DNA from: Echinococcus granulosus
Lineage: Eukaryota; Platyhelminthes; Cestoda; Cyclophyllidea; Taeniidae
DNA length: 64,000 nt
Assembly (NCBI RefSeq): GCF_000524195.1
Contig: NW_020170385.1
Span: forward strand, 1,133,898 to 1,197,897
Direction: 5' to 3'
Shown here: one piece after another, positions 23,705 through 36,043 of the stretch
How the letters are laid out: every line of letters starts with the position of its first letter
Numbering within the stretch: position 1 is the stretch's first letter
Translations under genes and position numbers: made by a program
The notes under the pieces: generated by a model
What the model saw: only the letters and a program-made list of their open reading frames with translations
What the model was told of the DNA's origin: nothing
Database searches by the model: none

Positions 23705-25883
23705 GTTTGCGCCCTCCATTGCTGTCTAATAGCCTTAACACCATTTATGTTCACAATTCACACCTTGGATACACTGACAGACTACTGAATCCGGACGAGA
23801 TCAAAATTGGGACACCACTAAGCCTGTTTCTAGTTCTTACATTAATGCAGTTTGCATAAGTAGCAAAACGAGTCACAAAGTTATTCGTCCAGATGATTTT
23901 GCATTGGGAGTATTTATAATGTCTTCAATCTGAGAGGATTGCCCAGAATTATGTCCTAGGTAAATATGAGGCCTCAGTTGCGACTTATGTTGAAAAAACC
24001 CCAGCTTTATTGAACAGCGCAGCGCTCGGCCATGACTGGACGCGCGAGTCGCCGGCGCGCGATTGGATTCGTAAGACGAGGTAGTCATTCGCCTCAGCGT
24101 GGTGAACTCCCCAGTTTTAGGCATGAAACATCTCTTCACACGGCTGGTGAATGTACTAATTCTAGACAACCTCGAGTTTCCTTTACCAAAATGAGTTCTT
24201 GAAAAGGCCATTTTTCGAAACAGTAAATGTTCGTGTACGCCTCTTAAAATGTCTAAGAATATAGGTCAATGCAAACGGTTCAATTACTCTTCCACTCGCT
24301 TCAAATGAGTTACCATTGTTGTTTTTATGGCAACGTTTTACTCGGCATCCAGAAATTTGGTTTTCATGCTATCAAAACTAATATCTCTAAAAAAGTAGGG
24401 GTTAATTTGCACATGTGAATGCTGGGGGACGTGGACTTGTTGTTTGTTTTGTTTCAAAAATTCGGCATAGGGTGTTCCGGACTCGAGAGTTCAATTATTC
24501 AGACCTTACAGTTCCAACAGTCCCATTTGGGTTAAGACAAGATGTTAATTTTCTTCTGCGCTTACCAGAAACAATTGGTAGCAGTAAATGAATAAAACCT
24601 GGTAGCACTTCCTCAACTTAAACCGGTGGTTTGTTTAGTTGTGAAACCGTCCTGAAGGCAAAGAGAAGCTTGGCAGTTGGGTTTTAGCTCGGTCTCCAAA
24701 ATAAGCCAATCAACGTGCAGTTTTAAACTACTTAATTGAGATATTTTTAGTTAAATTATCTGTACCAAATGGATGCTTCTCAGGTGATTTTTAAAATATG
24801 TTTGTGGAAAAGTGGCGCATGAGGAATTATTCGGGGCAACAAACTCATAACTACTTGTCGTGAATTTTTAGGGAATCCCTTCAAAGTCTGATTTTTAATC
24901 AGACTTAGCTTGCGGATGGCGAAAGGATGCGCCAAAATCAGTCACGGCCCACCGTGACTCGGTACACTGGAGTGATTTACTGCGAATAATGGGTTGGGGG
25001 CTGCTAAAGCATGTCTTGAGAGCTAATTTGTGATCCAAGCGGTCGGAAGTTTGTTTAAAAGAGTAGAAGTCTCAAAGGAGTGGTTCTAGTTAGAAAACAT
25101 GCCATTTCTGTTTGTTTACTCGACGAAATCCTTTTGTCGTATGTTAAGTGCCGGGTTTGTCGGAAAACAGTCCCGAGTTTTGTGCTTCAAATAGTTCCTT
25201 TTTCGTAGCAGAGTGGGACGATTGCAGATAAAGGCGTTCGACAGGCTAGTGGAACCCATTTAGTATGTCTGAGTACAAATAATGTTACTATTTCACTGAA
25301 CCATTACTAAAGTCACTAAAAAGGCAGGTTTCACTCTAATGCATAGGAGGTGCCATGATGCACTTAATCTGTGGTCCGGTCCAATGCAACACATTTTTCG
25401 TTTTAAATAGTTTATTGCTTTGAACCCCATGGCGTTGATGAGTCACGGCCCCGGCAGGTTACTTGATAAAAATCCCTTAATGAGCCAAGACAATTTTCCA
25501 GCTATATACGTTTTCGCGTTGCAAACTTAGTGATAGAGATGCAACACTGATGCTTTGGAATTCGACGGATGCTGACTGCAACAGTGAACTCATTCCAACC
25601 ATCGATATATATTTGGATCATCCGGATCAATTGTTACCATAGTGCTTATCATAATTGTCATTTTAACTTACTAACATATGGTACATATTGTTAATAGCGG
25701 GTTAAAAAAGCGTTTAAGAGAAGGTTTTTTTACTTTATTGGCACTTCCTTAAAAAATGACTGAGTACACGGAGTCTTTAATAAACGGTGAATCGTTACAC
25801 AGATATTTTATATTGTATCGTGCAAATACCTCCATGTTTTAATGGACTTCAAATATTGGTATTGTATTTCGACACTGCTTTAG

Positions 25884-28800
25884 TCTGGAAGTTATACACC
25901 AATTTTGGAAGCAACTGTACAGCCAGCTGCCAGATCCGGCTCTTCCAAACCGGCTTTCAAATGGTAAGCACTTTGCTTGTTCTTTAATCACTTGAGTCGT
26001 TCTGCTTCCATTAAAGGGAAAAGTAATGTCGCTTGATTAACATTTACTCCTTAGCGCTTTGCAAAGTTCCACGCTGTTAAGTATGTTTCTGCTAGAGTCG
26101 TCAATGTTGGTTCCGTTGGATCGAAAGTAATTATCCTGATTGTGGTTGGGATTTTTTCAGCGCCTGACTTAATGTTCCCGAATGAAAATTTATTACTATT
26201 TTACTTAACAGATGCAGTCAGCAATGAAAACTCAACCGTGTATCCACTTGTGGTTTTTGTGCCTTACCTCAATTTTGCATATTAACCCTATGAAATCTTC
26301 CCATTCCTAAAGTGCGCTTATTTAAAGCCTTGTTTTCCATTTCTTACTTCCTTAAAACGCCTGAAGCTTTGTTGGTTGCATATTTGCCTATCCAAATTGC
26401 TACACCATTTGTAGTCCTTGGGGAAAGTTGGATACTAAGCTATTTCACGCCCTACGCATGGTACTGGAGCACGATAAGTTAGACTACAATGGGATGATTG
26501 TTCACTCCTTTACTCTGCACTTGATAGCATTTGCGGCAAGCTGGCTTGGCTCTAATAGCGTTTGTGATTGATGCCGACTCTTTCTCACCTAAAATTTTCA
26601 ACTGTCTTGTAGGGCAGCAAGTGGGAGTGAAAATTTCAGTTGCAATCGATAGTGCGGAATTCGGACACACTTATGATGACTATGTAAGCCATTTCATTCT
26701 CATTCCTTTCTGTGCATTCCAGGAATTCGTTGATTCCTTCATGCACCTTCGCTGTAATTTCAAATATGCTGGCGCAAAAGGCTTCAACATTTTTATTTTG
26801 GACATTTTAAATATGGTATAATTTATCCACATCCTCTGTTGAGTTCCGTGGAGTTTAAGCGAACCATGTCCTTTGTGCATAAAATAATTTATCGGAATGG
26901 TGGTTCACGTCTTAGGGATAAAATCCCATTTGGTCTTTTTACAGATCAGTTTGTTAGTTAAAGCTTCCTCCACATTCCTTCAATGCTAATGGCATGACAC
27001 GTCCACCAGTTCTGTGGAATAATTTAGTCTTAGAGGACGCGTGTGGAAACCGTGCGTGTGACGCCAATGGACCAAGAGGTGACCTCTTCGGGGTCAGGCG
27101 AGTAGGATGACTCGGATTTGAAAATTTAGGTGGATTTAGGCGTTGATTAATGAAATGCCCTGAAGTAGGACCACTTTACCACCAAAATTGGGCGGTTTGC
27201 TTGGGTGAACGCAGGCTTAATGAGCAAATATATTCATCTTTTCCGATTGCGTCTTTACCATTGGAAGCCTTTAAGCATCAACTAATGATTGGGAATGGTT
27301 TGCATAGTTAAGGTGTTCCCAGAAGACCTAACACCCCTCCAGACTTGAGATCCGCATTCACCTGTTTAATAAAATAACTCATCTAACGGATCTAAATTTA
27401 TGGCGAACACCATTATGGCATGAGAGGGAGAATCGTGGTGCAATGTTGTGAAAACTTCAAACACTACACCGAAATAGGTTGTCGAAATTAGTAATGCAAA
27501 GCTTATTCCTTCCACCAAAGCCCACGTGGGTGCAAATAAATCTAGAACGTTGGATAGGCCTGTGGTGATATTCACGTATTAACAAGTTGCGCCACTCAGT
27601 TGGAGCTTTCGTGCAGTTCATCTAAACCACCTCAGTGGTTGCGGTCACCATGACGCCTTCACTAAACGTACGATCTAGAATTAATTTCCTCGAATGATGA
27701 GTCACCTGTGATTTCCAGGCTGTGCTAGGATGAATCAGAATAATTTAATAAAAAGCCGACTTTGAAATACCGAAAAGCCCTTTCCTCCCTTTGGGCGATG
27801 AGTTCTGCGCCCCGTTTGCCTCCCGATGCGATTTGTTGTTGCTGTGTCTATTCGTAGGTGGTCTTCTTACACACCGCTGAAATTGTACCTCGCAATCTTT
27901 CATTCTACCAAGGCAAACAGTTGTTCCATTCTCCTTTATTCGGGATTTTTGCCCACCTATAGAGCATGGTTTTTCTTCGAATTAATCGTGCTTATTCATT
28001 CACAAAGTTGGAACGGGTGAACCCTTATTTGAACGGGACATGCGCGTTTTTACTGTGTATGATCACGATTGTCGTCGTCGTCGCCAAGGTAGTAAAACTA
28101 AATAAAAAGTTAAAATCACATTATACTGTCCGTCTTCAAATCTACCTTTATACGTACGAATCATTTTGTCTACGTTACTTTAAGGTAATGCCCAAATCAT
28201 TGTGTTAAATTTTTTTCACAAAATTGGTGTTATTCCAAAGTTAGGCGCTTGCAGAAGCCAAGGCGTTGCTGCTGTTCTACAAATGTCATCCAAAAAGGAT
28301 GGGCAAATATGCTGTTCCGGGTTACGTTAGTCTTGCCCTCTTCCAGCAATTTGCGACTGATAGACGTCTCAAAAGTAGACCGAAATCTGAATGTGCCTAC
28401 TTTAACTTTTTCACATTTGGCTGATCTCGGCGACTCGGGCTGAGTCGTCTCCCATTTGCTTAAGTCCGGTGGGATATTTACATGCAAGATGTGAGCTTCG
28501 TTTCTTAACCTCCACCATCGCTGAAGTCCCCTGCCTATCTTCATACACAGCATAATTGGGATTGTATTATCCAAACTGTCCACTGTCTCTTACGCGTCGT
28601 TGTTTCGAAGGCATCGCCCCACCTTGCAACCGGAGCTTGATGTTTCTGGGTTGTTGGCTTAAAATTAGGGTTGAAAAAATTGCTCATTCTACCAGCCAAA
28701 AGGCAATGGTGGGTCTTAGTTGAAAACACTCTGTACTTTGTATTACAACTTACTCGATTACTATAACAGACAATCGAGCATTTCGAGCCGTGCTGTTCAT

Positions 28801-31800
28801 GTCATCCTTAGGTTTATCTTTTTTCCTGTCTTCAGGGGCAGCCGGGCGTGGACAAATGTAAATCCGCAAAAATGCAATTTTTGGCTTATTTCTCTGTTGA
28901 ATCGTTTAGCCAGCGTTAGTTTTGCCTAAAATTCTCCAAAACGAAGTGATATTATATTTATCTAAAAGACGTTATTACACATGGAAACACTTAACCTGAT
29001 TACGAAATTCGCTTCATTTGGCAGATGCCTTCAAGGCGGTTATCCTTGATTCAAATCCAAATTTAAATAAGCTGTGCAAAGCCCTAGTTAAGGTCCTTCA
29101 CATTACCGCACTTTGGAAATATGGTTTTTGCAATACGGGACAGCTATTGAGATTAAGCATTCGTAACGTTTTGGACATATAGATTAGTATTTTGAACAGC
29201 TTTTCAGGGAGAAAAAGCGAAGTTTGCCCTGACCTCCGAAAGGAATAAACTGTTGTCTCCAAATCCTTTCTTAAATTGGGGGATTCTTTTCAAAGCAACG
29301 AACCGGCCTGGGAAGGTAGACTTTGACGGCGACATGAGGCCAGTAATTTTATTTCCAAGTTTCCCTTTGTATGCGTGCGCTAATTTGAGGCGACAATGTT
29401 ATAGGCTTAAGTTTTCCTGGCCGTGTATGCTTATGGTAATATCAGCTACTAACTTTGTTGCTTCGTTAACTCAATTCATTACAATTGATCGAAACTTCTC
29501 TGTTGGTGACGATGCGGACGGTTTCGCGACCCCTAGATGAACAGCAAATATGATAGAATCGGCTCACGGCGTAAACGGATTGTGCTATTCTTGAAAAGAA
29601 TGAATATGCAAACGTGGCTTGGCGTTTGATAATCATCCCGGTCGCGAGACTTGTCCTGATCTAATTCACCAACTGAACTTAATGAAGAATCGGTAGTCAC
29701 AACAGTTCTTATTGGAAGTAATTCATGTCAGCACCTGCCAAAGGTCTGATACTGGCCTTTGAAAGTGTACATGAGACATCGTATTTGATCTTGCTTTTTG
29801 TTTGTTTTCATTTTAACAGTTTAGTAGCTTATAATTGAGAAGCTGCAATCTAGCCATGAACTATGACTTGATTATTTAAGATTACGGCAGAAATACTGAC
29901 GTGCTAATACACTAAAATGATATTCTCGGAAGTCTTTAGTACTTAATCCAGTATTTGGCTATCCTAGAGTCCAAAATCGGTTATTTGTTATTTTGTCATA
30001 CTTTAAAACAAATGGAAATGCCCATGTGTGGCCTGTAACGGTCACTGAAAACAATGTCCAGTTTTACATGTTAACTACCATTTATTCGAGCGCTGCACCG
30101 GATAAACTGGGATCAGATGTAAAAGGGAATGATCACTTCACCAAATTCAGGTGTGCCGAGCGACCGTGCGCCTCGTGGCCAGTTGGCCGATAATGGACAC
30201 CAAGATCTCCGACAGCACCTTGGTCCGCATGGCAGGAGGTTCGGTATTGTTGGACGCCGAGCGGGTCTGGAGGCCGCGGGTGATGGTATCTGGAGCTCGT
30301 CACATAAGTCTCTTCTCTCGTCGCCTCGAGTTGCAGTCCTTCGTCAAGTCTAGTCCTCCTCACCGTGTTCTTTTGCAGAATCCAGACCCGGAGTACGCCG
30401 CGAGCAGCGAGGCAGCTGCTACTCAAAGCACCTCCAGTAGGCGACCAATCTACGTCATGTCCGAAATGTGCGTTTTTTTGCCGTATGCAATCCAATTTAG
30501 GTACTTTAGTTCACCTTGTTTGCGTGGATATGGAAGAATTTTGAAGGCAAATGGATTGTTCACACTGTAAGCAAATCCATGCTGGTTCCAGTTTTTGGTA
30601 TTTTGAGTGGTTTCCACGATGATGCTTGAGTCGGACGAGGAGATATCAAGCGTATTTTGCGATGAGTAACTTGGTGCATATCTTAAGAGGTTTAGTTAAT
30701 AAATGGGTGATAAGTGATGGGGCAGGCACGTACACCTCGCTAACTGTCGTCTAGGCCATAGGCAAATCTACCATTTCGCTTGCGGTTAAAACGAATTGCA
30801 AATTTTAGCATTGCATAAATAACGTCTAATCGGGGTCGGCTATCTGAGATAAGTTGACGTTTGTGTCAACTTCGCCATTATTATCAAATCTTTAAGCTGA
30901 GATCCATTTTAGTGTTGCTGCTATGTTTATGATGGTTTAAAGTTATCCTGCTTAAGCGCATGAAATAGGTGGACAGACAATACCTTCATTATTTAAAGCG
31001 TTTCATATTGTCGTCACTATTACCACTACCAGTCTTGGTGTCAAAATCAATGAGTTTAATTCTCAGTTAGCAAATGAATGTAAGATTTTTACACCACTTA
31101 TCTCGTTCTGGAAAAGGAGTTGAACGGGCTAGTCAAAGCGTTAGCAAAATGTTTAAACACAACTTTCTGTTCTTAATGTCTGTGAACAATATCCCATCAC
31201 AGATTCAACGTAGAGGTTCTCTGCTCAACGCCGAACATAAAGAACTATCTTGGGGCGATCCATTGCCCAATAATCTTCCACCAAGGTAAGCACTCTGCTC
31301 TCATTGGTCCATCCTTGATCCGCTATATTCAGCCTGTCATTTCTATACTAAATTCGTGCAGCTACTTCATTTCTTTGGCGTGGTGGCTGGTACGGGGGTG
31401 GTGTGTTTCGGTAAGCATTGTAAACGGTTACCTAAGCTGCTTCTGCCACACCGGTTGTGAAGCATCCCCCACTACGTGACTTGAGCGGAATAATCTTCAG
31501 TCTAACTGTAAGTGATGTTGGCAGTGCATCGTGCAGATGACGCACAGTTCGTTAGGTCTGCCTCTCAGTGTCTGTTCGCTTGTTCAGATGAATGTTGAGT
31601 CGGAACGTATCGAGCAGAGATGAGGCTTACGACGCGGACTTTATTGCTCTAGTTATTATTTCGTTATGCAGACAGAAATACTAGCAAATTTCGTTTCTTT
31701 CCATCTCTATCCTTTTTTCGCTCAGACTTGACTCGAAAGCAGTTTACTCCGAATGCAATTAGTTAGAATACAACTTTCTAACGCGATTAAAAGCGGAGTT

Positions 31801-34800
31801 GAAAAGGGATTGTCGGGTCTTCCACGCATCTTTTGTTACCAGGGCAATTTTGCTCACCATGGTAGTTTGTCTTACGACTGTTCACAAAAGCGAAGTCACT
31901 TCATCACGAGTGTGCAATGGACCTTTGCGTTTTGAGGGTAACTTTACAGTCAGTAAACAACACTTGACCTACGTTTAGTAAATATTCTTACGGTAAAGCT
32001 GCAGTTATTGACCTCATTGCCTGGAAGTAAAAGGATGAAACTTTCCCTTGCACCAAGCTTAGGAGGCGGGTCTTATCTCGATTGAATATCATCTTATCGA
32101 AGAAAAAAGCGCAAACAATGTTTTAACTGTGATCTGGCAAGACGTGATTGTGACGAGGCGTCCGTGTTCCCAGAAGTAGACCTTTTCCCGTTCTTTGACT
32201 ACCTATTAGGATGCACATTTGATTCGGGGCATTCAAGGGTTAGTGGTGAGTTTGCATCAAAGTGCAGCTCTCAAAAACCTTAATGGTGTGTTCTAAACAG
32301 TGCAATTGATTGAGCACAATAGAGGCAGCGCAAAGGCTACCTGTACCACAAATCTCGCACTGGTTATTACTACATATTGCTCGCCCATCAAGTAGGTTAT
32401 TCCTATCGCGAGATCTCGAGGTTCCGCGCCTTTTCTGTTTAATTTGAAAAGTAGTCAACTTCAACTAAATGACGCATTAGGGACAAATAGTAAGTGTCCA
32501 AAATGAACACCTTGGTGGTCCTCTCTAACTTACACGATTAGTCAGCCCGTCGTCTGGGCTTCCCTGCACCGGACCACTGCCGTCTTTTCTCCTAGTCATT
32601 ATTTGTCGCTTTAGCCATACGCACAATAAGTTTGTGTTTAAGTAAACGGTAGTAGAACACCTCCTCATCATGACAAGTGACAATATCTGAGTCATGATTT
32701 GCTCTAGATGGAGTGAATATGATGGGATATAGTCCGATTTCCTGCAAGGTGGAAACCGGGGCCTGATAAGCCTACCCCGCATTTCAGTACACAACACAAC
32801 GACTATTTTTAATTAAATCTCACTTTTCCTCTGTTAGTGTGTACAAACATTTGTGTGCAAGGCGTAGTATCTCCTCCTACGTTAACTTGTCCCACTTTTT
32901 CGACGTTCCAACCTTTTTTCACTAAAGTCGGATCAGATAATACTTTTGAGGTGGAGATGAATGGGACATCTCAACGGTTTTTTAAATTATATACTACCCT
33001 AACGAAAGACCCGCCGCTTGTGACGCCGATTCGGTGTGGCTTGTGCACAAACCTTCGTTTCTCTTAGGATTTTTACGAACTATGAGTAAATTTGCTCTTG
33101 TTTTTATTATTTGTCTTGATGGATTTTCGCGTTGCTAACGCATGATCAGTTTAGGCATTTACTTCGTGTCTGCACGTTTTTAACCATCCTGGATTTTAAT
33201 CAAGCATTTTTAACGAAAATTGTGCTTGGGTGAGAAGGTGCGTCTTTATCGAAAAAACCTAAAATTATGTAAATTTCAGAAGCTTGTTTTCAAAATCAGC
33301 TGTTACTGTGCACATTAAATTACCTGTCTTTCACCCTTAGAAACATTTCATCGCGAGAACTCTGATTACGTTTGGCAGGACAGAACAACTTGCACATTGT
33401 CACCAAAAGCGGCTGAAAAGATAGCCTATGTAACGGTGTCAACTGTGGAATCTGACAAGTCGGTCTCTGGAGGTAAGAACTGGACATCGTGTCCTTGAGG
33501 ATGCCCAACATGTTATTCTACTTTTTCAATGAATTTAATTAACGGGCGGTTGCACAACAAAGGTAATGCTTGCTTAGGAGTGGTGGTATCTAAAAAACAC
33601 TGTGAGTGTCTGTTAATAAGCCTCCCAACAGAGAATTAATTATTAATGCAATTTGGCCATTTATCAGGTTTATCTTTGCAACCATTCTTTTATTCACACA
33701 CCATCATTTCGTAAAGGGTTCACCTTCTAAAATTCTACGTCACTTGGGATTTAAAGTCTCAAGAAAAAGGGAGATTTATACTCCAAATCGTATCAGAATT
33801 GTCAGACTCAGTGAATGACTTGTGCGGATCACCAACACATTTAATGACATTTACGCCTTTACTTGACGCGTTTATACCACCAGAGCTATCATGAGCCTGA
33901 TTTGCTTATTAAACAGCTAGGCCACCAGCAGGGGATGTGACGATTTCAAGATAATGCATTGTTTCAGGGTGTGTTTAAGGTAAGCCTTGTTCGGTTTAGG
34001 ACTTTATCAATGTGAACTAATTAGAGAATTATTGAATCAAGTAGGTTTCTGTTATTATGATGCCTCTTTAAGCCTTGATGCATTTGTTACGCAGAAATTA
34101 GGTTAGTGAAATCAACCTTAAAATTTCACACATACATCAGCCTGGAAACCGTAGCAGTACTCTTATTTTTCTCCGTTGAATTGCGGATGGTAGTTGACTA
34201 GCAATCATTGTTATTATGCGTTTTAGGGCCCCAGTCAAGTCTAGCAATAAATCTATGTTTCAATCCAACCACTCTGGTCCTTCGCGCCGCATTTCCGGCG
34301 CTTATGTTCACTCTCCTCTCCTTCATCTTGCTCTGGTCCCTACCCTGCAATCCACAGCTAATTTCCATTGCGCAGGGCGGTCTAAATCTGCTCTGCCTAG
34401 CAACCTGGACCCACTTTGCAGGGGTCGTTCCGACTCGTTTCACTCTTGTCGATGCTTGGTTCATCCTCTGCTTCGTTTTCATCAGTGTTGCCTTCTTCAT
34501 CACGCTCTACGAGCATCGTCGGCTAGATAGGCTAGCGAAGACACGGCAGATTCAGCAGCAGAGACGCATCTACTCGGCACTGAGCACGGCGGCGTTCTCT
34601 GTGTCCAAAATGGCCCCCTGTGGGGCGGCTGGGGGCGGCGGCGGCAGCGGGGGCTCTACATGTGGATGTGGCGGCTGCAGCTGCGCTGGGGGATTCTGCG
34701 GTGCCGGTGGAGGCTTCATCGGTCTCGGCAACGGACAGGCTAATCCCATGAGTAGTGGGGGCTCGCCTCCTCCTATCGGATTGATGCACCAACCTTCACC

Positions 34801-36043
34801 TGTCACTATGCCGACTAAATTGGTAAGAGCCCTGATAGAGCTGCGACCTTAGTCATCTCATCCCGGTAGATCGAGAAGAGGGTGACTATGGCTTGATTGG
34901 CACCACAACACCCATCAACATATGTTACGGTATCGGTATTACATCATTTTCATTATTTCATGTGTTTATTGAGATTTTTCCTAAAATATTTGAATGATTT
35001 TGTGGTTTTGCATATGATAGAAGAAAAATGAGCCTAATACAATGCGTACGATACAGAGATAATGATTTTACTCCGCAGCTAAGTCTAGAAGTGTGTTGAG
35101 AGATATCGTTCTATTGATGCTAAAGCATTTGAAAGCGGACCCTTTGCTTCACTTACTTGCTTTGCATAAACTTCTATGCAGTTAACGTAAACTAAACGGA
35201 ACGCATTTAGCACCCACTTGCATAATAGAATATGGGATCCAGTAGCAGAATTAGTGGAAAAATCTTGTTATTATTCTTTTGAATGGAGATCAATTCTGCT
35301 CCAGCATAAATTTGGCAAGCTGGATGCTGGCAAACATTTGGACAGGTGCCGATTTCACTGGTGAGGCTTAAGAATATGCTGAAATCTAAAGGACGATGCA
35401 CCTGCATCTACCACTTTTATGGCCACTCATCACACAAACAACTTCTAGAAGTTGGAGATGAACATTCAACCAGATAATATTTTGCATGCTAAACTCTTTT
35501 CCCCCCTGTAATGGCGATGAGCTCTTGAATGGAAAAATTGAGTTTTAAAATGACAAATGAAGAGTAGAAATTAAAAGGCACCTTGGTACTTGGTGCTTTG
35601 TTGCGCAGATTACTGAGGCTATTTGAGTTCTCATACTTTTTTACCTTTAGGATATCTGCAACGAGGCGTATTTTCGGTCCGCAAGTTCCGAACTTAGCAA
35701 GGATTCGTCGGCTATAGTGAGCCTAGGGACAGCCTTGCGACTGCGCTGTGCCAAGAACGGAGGTCTCAGTGTTTTCGAGCCCACCGACTCTAACCTCGGA
35801 CTAATGAAGAGTCAGTATGTTTCGAGCTCGACTCCTGGTGCACCGACCGCACTGAGTGGGAGTTTGTTGCAGCCACTGGGGCCCATACTGCCAAGCTATT
35901 GCACCACGGTGATCGCCGTCGCACTGCCTATCATGTATATACTCGCCGTCATCATATTCTGGGGATTTTTTGGAGCCCAAGGAACCGTGCCTAAGGACTG
36001 TCTAGTAGGCAGCATAACCTGCCAGACAGTGGACAGTGACTAA
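25884..36043 (+). CDS. Divergent Cys-loop (pentameric) ligand-gated ion channel subunit, seven exons
   Basis: Exons 25884-25963, 26613-26683, 30151-30467, 31203-31285, 33341-33472, 34227-34822 and 35651-36043 join with every phase matching and end in TAA. With the candidate signal exon the product has 607 residues. In order: an N-terminal helix and LYSQLPDP; the beta-strand segment VGVKISVAIDSAEF; ATVRLVASW (loop D-like Trp); the RVWRPRV motif (WxP); a Cys pair with 13 residues between (residues 214 and 228); M1 (about 297-318), M2 (323-345) and M3 (350-373); a long Gly/Cys-rich intracellular loop; and M4 (562-584), followed by a 23-residue tail. It should form a transmitter-gated pore in the plasma membrane. 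The Cys loop has Tyr and Gly where the family has Pro and Asp, and M2 has Ile and Ser at -1' and 0' with Leu at 9'. Ligand and ion selectivity cannot be assigned. Confidence 0.82.
34620..34740 (+). repeat. Gly/Cys-rich low-complexity coding segment in the M3-M4 loop
   Basis: Within the channel exon 34227-34822 the codons GGN/TGY dominate. They encode a run of Gly broken by Ser and then a block with eight Cys in about 25 residues (STCGCGGCSCAGGFCGAGG). The local GC content is far above that of the window. The segment lies in the cytoplasmic M3-M4 loop, the most variable part of these receptors. Confidence 0.85.

Noticed and set aside
30133..30495. 120-codon minus-strand frame at 30.1-30.5 kb
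   Set aside because: It mirrors the ligand-binding-domain exon 30151-30467, which fits the channel model on the plus strand.
31074..31289. 71-codon frame ending LSWGDPLPNNLPPR
   Set aside because: Although protein-like, its phase does not fit. The alternative frame of the same bases from 31203 to 31285 matches both neighbours and yields the Cys pair.
34198..34806. Long minus-strand frames opposite the channel M1-M3 exon
   Set aside because: They are antisense shadows of the GC-rich coding exon; the plus strand has the membrane segments, matching splice phases and family resemblance.
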